Assembly: GCF_901827205.1 (NCBI RefSeq)
Contig: NZ_LR594675.1
Location: forward strand, 186,001 to 250,000
Origin: Variovorax sp. PBS-H4
GTDB lineage: Bacteria; Pseudomonadota; Gammaproteobacteria; Burkholderiales; Burkholderiaceae_C
Direction of reading: 5' to 3'
Length of the DNA: 64,000 bases
Under the pieces are notes generated by a model. The model searched no databases, was not told where the DNA came from, and saw only the letters and a program-made list of their open reading frames with translations. Shown piece by piece: positions 52,011 to 60,377 of this stretch (position 1 is its first letter; every line of letters starts with the position of its first letter). Made by a program: the position numbers and the translations under genes.

Positions 52011-52925
52011 TCAGAACACCGACAGCCCAGTCTTCGCCACGAACAGCTCCAGCGCCTTCCGGCCCAGCAGCGAATTGCCCGTCGCGTCGAGTGCCGGAGA
52101 CCAGACGCACAGCGTGAGCCGATCGGGCACCACTGCGACGATGCCGCCGCCCACGCCGCTCTTGCAAGGCAGGCCGATCGAGAAGGCGACGTCGCCGGCG
52201 GCGTCGTAGGTGCCGCAGGTCAGCATCAGCGCATTGATGCGCCGCGCATGGCGCTCGGTGGTGATGTCGGCCTCGCCGGCGAGCGGATGGCGGCCGTCGC
52301 GGCACAGGAAGCCTGCCGCGCGTGCCAGCTGCACGCTGCTCATGCGCAGCGCGCACTGGTGGAAGTAGAGGTCGAGCACGGGCTCGACCGCGTTGTCGAG
52401 CTTGCCGAAGCTCTTCATGAAGTTGGCGAGCGCGTAGTTGCGGTAGCCGGTGGCCGCCTCGGAGGCCGCGACCTCGGCATCGAAGCCGATCGGCTCGCCG
52501 CACAGGCTGCGCATGAGCGACAGCAATTCCGCCTTGGCATCGCCGCGGCTCAGCAGGCGGTCCGCGACGGCGATGGCGCCTGCATTGATGAAGGGGTTGC
52601 GCGGCTTGCCTTGCTCGCTCTCGAGCTGCACCAGCGAGTTGAAGGGGTTGCCCGATGGCTCGCGGCCGATGCGTTCCCACAGCGTATCGCCCAGGTGCCG
52701 CATCGCCAGCGTGAGGGTGAAGAGCTTGGAGATGCTCTGGATCGAGAAGGGCATGGCGGCATCGCCGGCCGCGGCTGCTTCGCCCTGGCAGGTGCGCAGT
52801 GCGATGCCGAACTGCTGCGCCGGCACGCGCGCAAGCGCGGGGATGTAGCTGGCCACCGTGCCGGACTGCCCCAGCAGCGGGCGTATCTCTTCGTTGATCT
52901 CGTCGAGGAGAGGCTGGAATTTCAT
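52011..52925 (-). CDS. glsA: Glutaminase
   Basis: 304 residues, typical for GlsA/YbaS glutaminases. SISK motif at S64-x-x-K67 (FSIQSISKLFTL) is the catalytic serine/lysine pair, with NPFNSLVQLE and NPFINAGAIA following. Hydrolyses glutamine to glutamate and ammonia in the cytosol. Precedes nothing on its strand here; upstream by 17 bp is a DMT transporter gene, perhaps cotranscribed. Confidence 0.95.
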   Translation of the reverse strand: MKFQPLLDEINEEIRPLLGQSGTVASYIPALARVPAQQFGIALRTCQGEAAAAGDAAMPFSIQSISKLFTLTLAMRHLGDTLWERIGREPSGNPFNSLVQLESEQGKPRNPFINAGAIAVADRLLSRGDAKAELLSLMRSLCGEPIGFDAEVAASEAATGYRNYALANFMKSFGKLDNAVEPVLDLYFHQCALRMSSVQLARAAGFLCRDGRHPLAGEADITTERHARRINALMLTCGTYDAAGDVAFSIGLPCKSGVGGGIVAVVPDRLTLCVWSPALDATGNSLLGRKALELFVAKTGLSVF

Positions 52926-52941
52926 CGCTCGTCTTTGCCTG

Positions 52942-53871
52942 CTAGTTGGTGCCGCGAACGGTTTCGGCCTGCACCGACGGGCTCGTGCGCCGGTTCACCA
53001 GCACGAGGCCCAGCGCCACGCTCGCCAGCGCCAGCACCAATTGCAGCGTGAGCGGCTCGTCGAGCAGCACCACGCCGAACACCAGCGCGAACAGCGGCGT
53101 GAGGAAGGTGAAGGAAGAGATCCGCGTGGCCGGGTAGTGCCTGAGCATCCACATCCAGGCCAGATAGCTGGCAAAGGCGCCGATGGCGGTCTGCAGCGCG
53201 ATCGAGAACCAGGCAAAGCTCGAGTAGGCGAAGCCCCAGCGTTCGCCGAGCGCGAGCGACAGCAAAGGCGACACCGCCACCGTCACCGCGATCTGATAGA
53301 AGAGCGTCTTCTCGGCACTGGCGGTTGAGAGCCGCGTGGTGCGGATCGCGAGCGTCGTCAAACCCCACAGCACGCCGCCGCCGAGCGCCAGCGCGTCGCC
53401 CAGCAGCTGGCCGGAGCTGCTGTGGCCGAAGCTCTCGCTGAAGGCGGCCACCACGCCGGTGAATGCGATCGCGAGGCCCAGCCACTGCACGCCGCGCAGC
53501 CGCTCGGTCGGCGCGAAGCGCGGCAGCAGCAGGGCCACGACGAAGGGCGAGGTGTAGAGGAACACCGTGAGCCGGGACGCCGTCGTGTGCTGCAGCCCGA
53601 GGTAGATGCAGACGAACTCGCCCGCGAACAGCAGCCCGGCGAGCAGGCCGCCTCCGAGCGTGCCATCGCGCTCGAATAGCGGCACGCGGCGCCAGAGGCA
53701 CCACAGCCACAGCAGCAGGATCGCGCCCGCCATGCGGATCGAGGCCTGCCACAGCGGCGGTACCTCGGCCACGGTGGTCTTGATCAGGATCTGCTGCAGG
53801 CCCCAGAACGCGCAGCAGGCGAGCAGCAAGGAGGTGGCGCGCGTGTCGAGGTGGCTCTTGCGATCGATCAT
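52942..53871 (-). CDS. DMT/EamA-family transporter
   Basis: 309 residues, ten predicted hydrophobic helices in two EamA repeats. N-terminal LLLACCAFWGLQQILIKTTV and C-terminal LTPLFALVFGVVLLDEPLTL fit exporters of amino acids or metabolites. ATG 53871 chosen. Adjacent to glutaminase (17 bp), so export of an amino acid is possible but unproved. Confidence 0.88.
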   Translation of the reverse strand: MIDRKSHLDTRATSLLLACCAFWGLQQILIKTTVAEVPPLWQASIRMAGAILLLWLWCLWRRVPLFERDGTLGGGLLAGLLFAGEFVCIYLGLQHTTASRLTVFLYTSPFVVALLLPRFAPTERLRGVQWLGLAIAFTGVVAAFSESFGHSSSGQLLGDALALGGGVLWGLTTLAIRTTRLSTASAEKTLFYQIAVTVAVSPLLSLALGERWGFAYSSFAWFSIALQTAIGAFASYLAWMWMLRHYPATRISSFTFLTPLFALVFGVVLLDEPLTLQLVLALASVALGLVLVNRRTSPSVQAETVRGTN

Positions 53872-53923
53872 CGTTCTTGCTCTGTGGTCTTGTTGTGACT
53901 TTTCTGCTTCTGTCGCGATGCGA

Positions 53924-54421
53924 TCAGGGGCCTGCAACCGGATACGACGGCTTGCCGCGCGTGCCGATCATCAGGTCGTCGACGACCAGCTCGACGTCGG
54001 GCACGGCGCGCGCGGCCTTTTCGAGCCGGCGCGCCAGCGTGCGCGAGGGCACGCACCCCTGCAGGTAGACCCAGCGCCGCTGTACCACGGCCCAGACACT
54101 GGCGCTGCGGACCCCCGGCACGGCGGAGAGCGCAGCCTGCACCTGCGGGGCGATGGCTATGTCGTAACGGAAGGCGTTGCTGTCCTTGCAGCGGCCCTCG
54201 AGCCAGCAACTGGTGCCGCGCTCCAGCCGCGCATGCATCTGCGAGCGGCGCTCCTCGGCGGTGTAGAGCGGCCCTTCGGGCACCGGGCAGCCGCGCGCGC
54301 CTGACGAGACCTGGAAGAAGGGATCGTCGAACCAGTTTTTCTTCTCGGGGCCGGCAGAGGCCGCCGCGCAGGCGATGGCGAGCAGGGCCACGGACGCGCC
54401 GCGGCGCAGGCGTGATGGCAT
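53924..54421 (-). CDS. Secreted BON-domain protein
   Basis: 165 residues with a signal peptide (RLRRGASVALLAIACAAASA). A BON domain is seen from about 95 on (QVQAALSAVPGVRSASVWAV, WVYLQGCVPSRTLARRLEKA, VVDDLMIG). A preceding cysteine-containing segment may form disulfides. Periplasmic, probably envelope-associated. 31 bp after the amidohydrolase gene. Confidence 0.8.
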   Translation of the reverse strand: MPSRLRRGASVALLAIACAAASAGPEKKNWFDDPFFQVSSGARGCPVPEGPLYTAEERRSQMHARLERGTSCWLEGRCKDSNAFRYDIAIAPQVQAALSAVPGVRSASVWAVVQRRWVYLQGCVPSRTLARRLEKAARAVPDVELVVDDLMIGTRGKPSYPVAGP

Positions 54422-54452
54422 GCGCCGATCGTAGCCCGCCCGCGTGAAAGCG

Positions 54453-55859
54453 TCAGGCGGTATGGCCGGGGCGCTGTCGCGCCCGATGCAGGTCGGCGAC
54501 CGGATGCACGCGCTGGATCGGCGCGCGGCTCACATCGCGGCGTGCAACCGCCGCTACCTCGCGCATCAGCGCACGTGCGTCCCAGTCGACCGGCCAGCCC
54601 TGCCACAGGCGCAGCGCACCATGCACGAACACCGCCTCGATCTGGTCGCGGTTCGCGAAGCGCACGAGCTCCCAGCTCAGGTCCCAGCTCGGCACGAACT
54701 CGGGCACCTCGAGGTCGACGAGCAGGAAGTCGGCGGCCTGGCCCTCTGCGATGCGCCCCGTGCGCGTGCCCAGCCCCGCGGCCTCGGCCCCACGGTGCGT
54801 CGCGTGGTCGAGCCAGAGCCAGCCGCCGCCGCAGGAGGAGTCTCCATTGGCGAGCCCGTGCGTGAGGCGCTGCGTGGCCTCGGCCGCATCCATGAGGCGG
54901 AAGCCGTCGGCGCGTGTGCCGTCGGTGCCGAGGCCGAAGGGCACGCCCAGCATCGCGAGCAGTCCGGCGTCGAGCACGGCATTGCCTTTCCATTGGCTGG
55001 CCACGGGGTTGTAGGCCACCGCGGCGCCGCTGTCGCGCAAGAGGCCCAGCTCGCGCGGGGTCAGCAGCGTGGCATGGGCCAGCAGAGCCGAGGCGTTGAG
55101 CGCGCCGCAGGCCTGCAAGACCTCCAGTGGGCGCAGGCCGCGCGCGACCAGCGAGCGCTCGACGGCCGCCAGGTGTTCGTTGACGTGGGTCTGGAAGCGT
55201 CGGCCGCTTTCGAGCGTGAGCGCGGCGACCGCGCGCAGCATGCGGTCGGTCGCGGCCTCGGGAATCGAGATCGCCAGCGAGGGATGCACCAGGGGGTCGT
55301 GTTCGAGCCGCGCGAGGAAGGTGGCGGCAGCATCGAGGATGCGGCGGCCCGCAGCCTCGTCGCCTTCCAGGCCGGCGTCGTTGCAGATCATGCCCAGCAC
55401 GCAGCGGATGCCGGCGTCGCGCGCGGCGCTTGCCACGGCGTCCAGCCCGGCTTCGGAGCGCGTGCCTGCATCGACCACCGTGGTGAAGCCGCCGCGCAGC
55501 GATTCCAGTGCCGAGAGTTTGGCGGACAGATACGCCGCATCGGCGTCGAGCGTGGCTTCCATCGGGACCCAGATGCGTCGGAAGATTTCCGAAGGCTCGC
55601 CGAAGGCCAGCGCCTTGCCGAAGGACTGGGTGAGGTGGGTATGGGTGTCGATCAGGCCCGGCATCAGCAGGCGCTGCGGCAGTTCGATCGCCGTGAGGCC
55701 CGGATTTGCAGCGCACACCTCGGCCAATGGGGCCACCTGCGAGAAGCATCCGTCGTGCACCACCACGCCGAGGCCCTGGCGCGGGCCCTCGGGCAGCATC
55801 ACCCACTCGGGCGCCAGCAGCAGCGGCTCGCTCGATTGCAGGAGTTCGGGAGACAGCAT
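54453..55859 (-). CDS. Amidohydrolase-superfamily metal hydrolase (chlorohydrolase/deaminase-like)
   Basis: 468 residues. HxH at H73 and H75 (GLIDTHTHLTQSF), later metal residues in FQTHVNEHLAAVE and LLAHATLLT, and LGTDGTRADGF with the conserved aspartate. The layout resembles the TrzN/SAH-deaminase/SsnA group which acts on C-N or C-Cl bonds of heterocycles. Lies 19 bp after TauE and in one run with a TTT receptor, under a GntR regulator. Substrate unknown. Confidence 0.88.
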   Translation of the reverse strand: MLSPELLQSSEPLLLAPEWVMLPEGPRQGLGVVVHDGCFSQVAPLAEVCAANPGLTAIELPQRLLMPGLIDTHTHLTQSFGKALAFGEPSEIFRRIWVPMEATLDADAAYLSAKLSALESLRGGFTTVVDAGTRSEAGLDAVASAARDAGIRCVLGMICNDAGLEGDEAAGRRILDAAATFLARLEHDPLVHPSLAISIPEAATDRMLRAVAALTLESGRRFQTHVNEHLAAVERSLVARGLRPLEVLQACGALNASALLAHATLLTPRELGLLRDSGAAVAYNPVASQWKGNAVLDAGLLAMLGVPFGLGTDGTRADGFRLMDAAEATQRLTHGLANGDSSCGGGWLWLDHATHRGAEAAGLGTRTGRIAEGQAADFLLVDLEVPEFVPSWDLSWELVRFANRDQIEAVFVHGALRLWQGWPVDWDARALMREVAAVARRDVSRAPIQRVHPVADLHRARQRPGHTA

Positions 55860-55878
55860 GGTGCTTCCTTGAAAGAGA

Positions 55879-56628
55879 TCAGGCCAGCAGCAGCCAAGTG
55901 AACCAGGCACCCACGGCCAGCAGCAGCAGCGAGACGAAGCGCTGCAGCTGCCGCATGTCGAGCCCGGCGGCGGCGCGCTGCCCGGCGATGGAGCCCGCCA
56001 GCATCAGCAGGCCGCACAGGGCGGCAAGCCGCAGGTCGAGCCGGCCTTCCATGGCGTGAACCGTGCTGCTGGCCAGGGCCACGGGCAGTTGCACCGCTTG
56101 CGCGGTTACCACCGCAAAGACGACCGGCTGGCGCAGCAGCATCAGCAGCGGCAGGACCAGCACCGGGCCACCGGTGCCGGTCAGCGCGGAGCCGACCCCG
56201 ACCGCGACGCCGAGCGCGAGCAGCACCGGCATACCGAGCGGCGCCGCGGGTGTTGACGCCCTCGACGCAGCGCGCAGGCCGCGCCAGCCCGAGAACAGCA
56301 CCAGCAGGGTCACGCCGGTCATCAGTGCGGCAGCAGGCAGCCATCGCACCAGCAGCGCGCCGGCGGCCGCGCCCGCAAGGGCGCCTGCCAGCAAGGGGAC
56401 ACAGTGCGCTGCCTGCGCGCGTTCGCGCATGAGCGGGCGCAGCGCCACCAGCGCCGGCAGCGCGAAGCCCAGCGATGCTGCGGCGATGGCCTGCGGCAGT
56501 GGCACCGCGCCCAGCTTGGTCAGCACCGGCACCAGCAGCACGCCGCCGATGCCGCTGGCGCCGATCATGCCGCCGGCCAGCAGCACGGCGGGCAGCACGA
56601 TCCAGGCATTGGCGAGCGACATCAGCAT
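55879..56628 (-). CDS. TauE/SafE-family sulfite/organic acid exporter
   Basis: 249 residues, about eight membrane helices in two repeats, with GASGIGGVLLVPVLTKLG and GVGSALTGTGGPVLVLPLLM as repeat hallmarks. Family exports sulfite or organic acids. 20 bp after the TTT receptor gene and 19 bp before the amidohydrolase gene. Could take up or export a small acid of the pathway. Confidence 0.88.
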   Translation of the reverse strand: MLMSLANAWIVLPAVLLAGGMIGASGIGGVLLVPVLTKLGAVPLPQAIAAASLGFALPALVALRPLMRERAQAAHCVPLLAGALAGAAAGALLVRWLPAAALMTGVTLLVLFSGWRGLRAASRASTPAAPLGMPVLLALGVAVGVGSALTGTGGPVLVLPLLMLLRQPVVFAVVTAQAVQLPVALASSTVHAMEGRLDLRLAALCGLLMLAGSIAGQRAAAGLDMRQLQRFVSLLLLAVGAWFTWLLLA

Positions 56629-56648
56629 GGAGGACGATCCTTGTTGTT

Positions 56649-57638
56649 CTATTCGGCCTTGATGCCGGCCGTCTGCACCACGCCGGCGATGGTCTTGCGC
56701 TCCTTCGCCAGGTAGTCGGCGAAGGCCGGCCCGGCGATCAACTGCGGCTTGACGGCAATTTCGCCGAGCTTGCGGATGATCTCCGGGTCCTTGAGCGTCG
56801 CGTCGAGGGCGCTGACCCACGCCGACGTCACCGCGGCCGGGGTACCCGCAGGCGCCAGCACGCCGAGCCAGGCATCCATCTCCATTCCCTTGAGCTCCGG
56901 CGACTCCGCAAGCGCGGGAATCGTCGGCGCGACGGTCGAGCGGGCCAGCGAGGTCACCCCGAAGGCCCTGACCTTGCCGTCCTTCACGAAGGGCAGTGCC
57001 AGCGACAGCGGCAGCACGGCCAGGTCGACCTGGCCGCCGGCCACGTCGGTCAGCACCTGTGGCCCCGACTTGTAGGGCACGTGCATCAGGTCGAGGCCAG
57101 CGCGTTGCTTGAACATCTCGGCCGTGATGTGGAGCGAGGTGCCCACCCCGTCGGTGCCGAAGTTGAACTTGCCGGGCTGCGCCTTCGCCAGCTGGATCAG
57201 CTCGGCCGTGGTGCGCGCGGGCAGGGCGGGCTTGCCGATGAGCACGAACGGAGAGGTGCCGACCGTCGCGACGGGGACGAAGTCCTTGAAGGTGTCATAG
57301 CGCACCGCCGACGGCGCCACCAGCGGCGCCACGTTGAGCGGGCTGGCCACCGCGAAGAGCAGGGTGTAGCCGTCCGCCGGCGCACGAGCCGCCTTCTGCG
57401 TGCCGATGGTGCCGGCCGCGCCGGCGACGTTCTCGATCACCACGGGCTGCTTGAGCTGCTCGCCCAGCTTGGCGGTGAGCAGGCGCGCCGTGGCATCGAC
57501 GCCGCCGCCGGCCGCGAACGGCACAATCAGCGTGATCGGCTTGGCGGGATAGCCTTGTGCGTGGACGGCGGCGCTGCCGGCGGCAAGCGCCAGCGCGGCC
57601 GCGGCGGAACGGAGGAAGAAGGCTCGGGCTGCGGACAT
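56649..57638 (-). CDS. TTT/Bug-family substrate-binding receptor
   Basis: 329 residues. Tat/Sec-type signal FFLRSAAAALALAAGSAAVHA; mature YPAKPITLIVPFAAGGGVDA. Binds an organic acid in the periplasm. First gene of the TTT/TauE/amidohydrolase run; divergent from the GntR gene with operator-like repeats between. No TctAB nearby. Confidence 0.9.
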   Translation of the reverse strand: MSAARAFFLRSAAAALALAAGSAAVHAQGYPAKPITLIVPFAAGGGVDATARLLTAKLGEQLKQPVVIENVAGAAGTIGTQKAARAPADGYTLLFAVASPLNVAPLVAPSAVRYDTFKDFVPVATVGTSPFVLIGKPALPARTTAELIQLAKAQPGKFNFGTDGVGTSLHITAEMFKQRAGLDLMHVPYKSGPQVLTDVAGGQVDLAVLPLSLALPFVKDGKVRAFGVTSLARSTVAPTIPALAESPELKGMEMDAWLGVLAPAGTPAAVTSAWVSALDATLKDPEIIRKLGEIAVKPQLIAGPAFADYLAKERKTIAGVVQTAGIKAE

Positions 57639-57695
57639 GGTCGTTTCCTTGGTCGGTGAATGAACGGAAAGAAGCACCCTGGCGGTGCAGAATCT

Positions 57696-57720
57696 ACTTG
57701 TTATGACAAGTTATGACAAG
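57696..57720. promoter_or_regulatory. GntR operator candidate
   Basis: ACTTGT-TATG-ACAAGT is a perfect 6-4-6 dyad, immediately followed by a second TTATGACAAG, giving tandem half-sites. It lies between the TTT receptor start (57638) and the GntR start (57761). GntR/HutC-type sites are often of this length; binding is inferred. Confidence 0.65.
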
Positions 57721-57760
57721 CGACGCAAGTCGCATGCCAGCGTCGGGGCCAAGGCCATCG

Positions 57761-58480
57761 ATGTCTGAGCTTCCTCAATCCTTGCACGCGCAATTGCGCG
57801 ACGCACTGCGCGCGCGCATCCTCGACGGCGAGCTGGAACCGGGCGCCAAGCTGCCTTCCGAATCGGAACTGACGGCTGCGCACGGCGTCAGCCGAATCAC
57901 CGTGCGGCAGGCGCTGAGTGCGCTCCAGGCCGAGGGGCTGATCGTCAAGCTGCACGGGAAGGGGGCGTTCGTGTCCCATTCGAAGGCATCCCAAAGCCTC
58001 AACCGGCTGCAGGGACTGAACGAGGCGCTGTCGCTGGAACAGCACGCCGTCAGCAGCAAGCGGCTCGCGTGGCGCGAAGTGAAAGCGCCGGCCTCCGTCG
58101 CGCGACAGCTCCAGTTGCCGGCCAATGAGGTGGTGTATCACCTGCAGACGCTGCGCTACCTGGACCGCGAGCCGCTCTCCGTCAACAGCTCGTGGCTGCC
58201 GCGCTTCCTCGGCGAACGGCTGGCGCGTGTCGATTTCTCGCAACGCGACCTGATCGAAGTCTTCGAGCACGAGGGCGGCCTGGAAATCGGCGAGGCGCAG
58301 CTCGAGATCGGAGCGGGTCTGGCGAAGCCGCAGGAGGCGAAGCTGTTGCAGCTCAAGCCCGGTGCGCCGGTGCTGCAGGTGGAGCGGCTGCTGCACCTGG
58401 CCGGCGGCGGCCCGGTTCATGTGGAGATCGCGGTCTACCGCGCCGACACCTTCCGCTACAAGCTGGCCCTGCGGCGCTGA
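57761..58480 (+). CDS. GntR/HutC-family regulator
   Basis: 239 residues from ATG 57761. GntR winged helix at about 5-68 (LHAQLRDALRARILDGELEP, then PSESELTAAHGVSRITVRQA) plus a UTRA effector domain (RLAWREVKAPASVARQLQLP, HVEIAVYRADTFRYK). Regulates the divergent operon at 54453-57638; the repeats at 57696-57720 are its likely site. The effector is probably the amidohydrolase substrate or product. Converges on the flavin reductase gene. Confidence 0.92.
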   Translation: MSELPQSLHAQLRDALRARILDGELEPGAKLPSESELTAAHGVSRITVRQALSALQAEGLIVKLHGKGAFVSHSKASQSLNRLQGLNEALSLEQHAVSSKRLAWREVKAPASVARQLQLPANEVVYHLQTLRYLDREPLSVNSSWLPRFLGERLARVDFSQRDLIEVFEHEGGLEIGEAQLEIGAGLAKPQEAKLLQLKPGAPVLQVERLLHLAGGGPVHVEIAVYRADTFRYKLALRR

Positions 58481-58491
58481 GCGCGCAGCGC

Positions 58492-59040
58492 CTACAGCGG
58501 GTGCTCGGTATAGAAGCGGCCGCCGTGGAACAGCAGCGGGGACGCGCCGGGGCTGTGCGCGCAGCGCTCGACCTCGCCGACGAAGATCACGTGGTCGCCC
58601 TCGTCGTAGCGGCTGCGGTTGAAGCATTCGAAGCTTGCGGCCACGCCCGCCAGCACGGGCGCGCCGCCGAAGCCTTCGGTGAAGGCGACGTCTGCCCAGC
58701 GGTCGACGTCCTTGGTGGCGAAACGCTCCGCCAGGTCCTTCTGGTTGGAGCCCAGGATGTTGATCGCGTAATGCGAGCCGGTGCTGAGCGCAGCCATCGA
58801 GGCGGCGCTGCGCGCCAGGCTCCACAGCACCAGCGGCGGATCCAGCGAGACGGAGTTGAAGGAGTTGGCCGTGAGACCCACCAGCCGCCCGTTGGCCGCG
58901 CGCGCGGTGACGACGGTCACGCCCGTCGCGAACATGCCCAGGGCTGCGCGGAATTCATTGGTCGTGAAGGAGGGCGGTTTCGCCTGGTCGGTAGCGGTCA
59001 CGGAGGAGCTGGGAAGTGAGGGGATATTCTGGCCGATCAC
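58492..59040 (-). CDS. Flavin reductase-like protein (FMN-binding split barrel)
   Basis: 182 residues. FRAALGMFATGVTVVTARAA, GLTANSFNSVSLDPPLVLWS and YAINILGSNQKDLAERFA are conserved blocks of the flavin reductase domain. It supplies reduced flavin to a two-component monooxygenase, whose partner is not adjacent. 11 bp convergent gap to GntR. Confidence 0.88.
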   Translation of the reverse strand: MIGQNIPSLPSSSVTATDQAKPPSFTTNEFRAALGMFATGVTVVTARAANGRLVGLTANSFNSVSLDPPLVLWSLARSAASMAALSTGSHYAINILGSNQKDLAERFATKDVDRWADVAFTEGFGGAPVLAGVAASFECFNRSRYDEGDHVIFVGEVERCAHSPGASPLLFHGGRFYTEHPL

Positions 59041-59064
59041 TTCGGCGGGCGTCGTCGCCCGGGC

Positions 59065-60294
59065 TCAGCCGAAGAACCAGTAACCCACGCCGATGGCGCC
59101 CAGCACACCGGCAAGCTCGGCCAGCAGCGCACATCCCACAGCGTGCCTGGCCCGCTGGATGCCGACGGCGCCGAAGTAAACGGCGAGCACGTAGAAGGTC
59201 GTCTCGGTGCTGCCCTGGATGGTGGCTGCGAGCTTTGCCGCGAAGCTGTCGACGCCGTGGCTCTGCATGGTCTCGATCAGCATCGCGCGTGCCGCGCTGC
59301 CGGAGAAGGGCTTGACCAGCGCCGTGGGCAGGGCGTCGATGAAGCGCGTGTCCCAGCCTGCGAGGCCGACGGCCCAGCGGATGCCCGACAGCACGAACTC
59401 CAGCGCACCCGAGGCGCGCAGCACGCCCACCGCGCACAGCATGGCGACCAGGTAGGGCAGCAGGTTCTTCGCGACATCGAAACCTTCCTTGGCGCCCTCG
59501 ACGAAGCACTCGTAGACCTTCACGCGCCGCAGCGCGCCGGCCAAGAGGAAGACGAGGACGATCCCGAACAGCGCGAGATTGCCCAGCAGCGAAGAAAGCG
59601 AAGCCAGCGCCGCGGCCGAGAGCGTGGCCAGCAGCGCGATGAAGCCGGCGAGCAGCAGTGCGCCTGGCAGCAGATATGCGAGCACCACCGGGTCCCACAA
59701 CCTGAGCCGCTGCACGAAGGCCACCGAAAGCAGGCCCACCAGCGTGGAGCAGCTGGTGGCGAGCAGGATCGGCAGGAACACGAGCGTCGGATCGGCCGCG
59801 CCCTGCTGCGCGCGGTACATGAAGATGGTGACCGGCAGGAGCGTGAGCGACGAGGCGTTGAGCACGAGGAACAGGATCTGCGCATTGCTGGCGGTGGTCG
59901 CGCTCGGGTTGAGGCTCTGCAGCTCGCGCATCGCCTTCAGCCCGATGGGCGTGGCAGCGTTGTCCAGCCCCAGCGCATTGGCCGCGAAGTTCATGGTGAT
60001 CAGCCCCAGCGCCGGGTGGCCTGCGGGGACTTCGGGCATCAACCGCCGGAACAGTGGCCCAAGCAGCCGCGCGAGGCCCGCGACGAGCCCCGCCGCCTCG
60101 GCGACACGCAGGAAGCCGAGCCACAGCGTGAGCGTGCCGAACAGGAGCACCATCACTTCGACCGAGAGCTTGGCCATGCCGAACAGGCTTTCGACCATCG
60201 CGGCGAACACCGCCGCATCGCCGCCGATCAGCCAGCGCGAGAATGCAGCCAAGGATGCCGCGAGAAAAAAGCCGAGCCACAAGCCGTTGAGCAC
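59065..60294 (-). CDS. SpmA-SpmB fusion (nucleoside-recognition domain membrane protein)
   Basis: 409 residues, about ten membrane segments. The N-terminal half (FGMAKLSVEVMVLLFGTLTL, then NFAANALGLDNAATPIGLKA) matches SpmA; the C-terminal half (ECFVEGAKEGFDVAKNLLPY, then ATIQGSTETTFYVLAVYFGA) matches SpmB. In Bacillus spmA and spmB act in spore dehydration; Gram-negative fusions are widespread and of unknown role. Confidence 0.9.
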   Translation of the reverse strand: MLNGLWLGFFLAASLAAFSRWLIGGDAAVFAAMVESLFGMAKLSVEVMVLLFGTLTLWLGFLRVAEAAGLVAGLARLLGPLFRRLMPEVPAGHPALGLITMNFAANALGLDNAATPIGLKAMRELQSLNPSATTASNAQILFLVLNASSLTLLPVTIFMYRAQQGAADPTLVFLPILLATSCSTLVGLLSVAFVQRLRLWDPVVLAYLLPGALLLAGFIALLATLSAAALASLSSLLGNLALFGIVLVFLLAGALRRVKVYECFVEGAKEGFDVAKNLLPYLVAMLCAVGVLRASGALEFVLSGIRWAVGLAGWDTRFIDALPTALVKPFSGSAARAMLIETMQSHGVDSFAAKLAATIQGSTETTFYVLAVYFGAVGIQRARHAVGCALLAELAGVLGAIGVGYWFFG

Positions 60295-60377
60295 GCGTAT
60301 CCCTTTGCCGATGCCGTTCTTCGAGGTTGCGCGCGATCATAGGCGGCGGCGTGGCACCTCTTCTCCTTGAAAGACCC

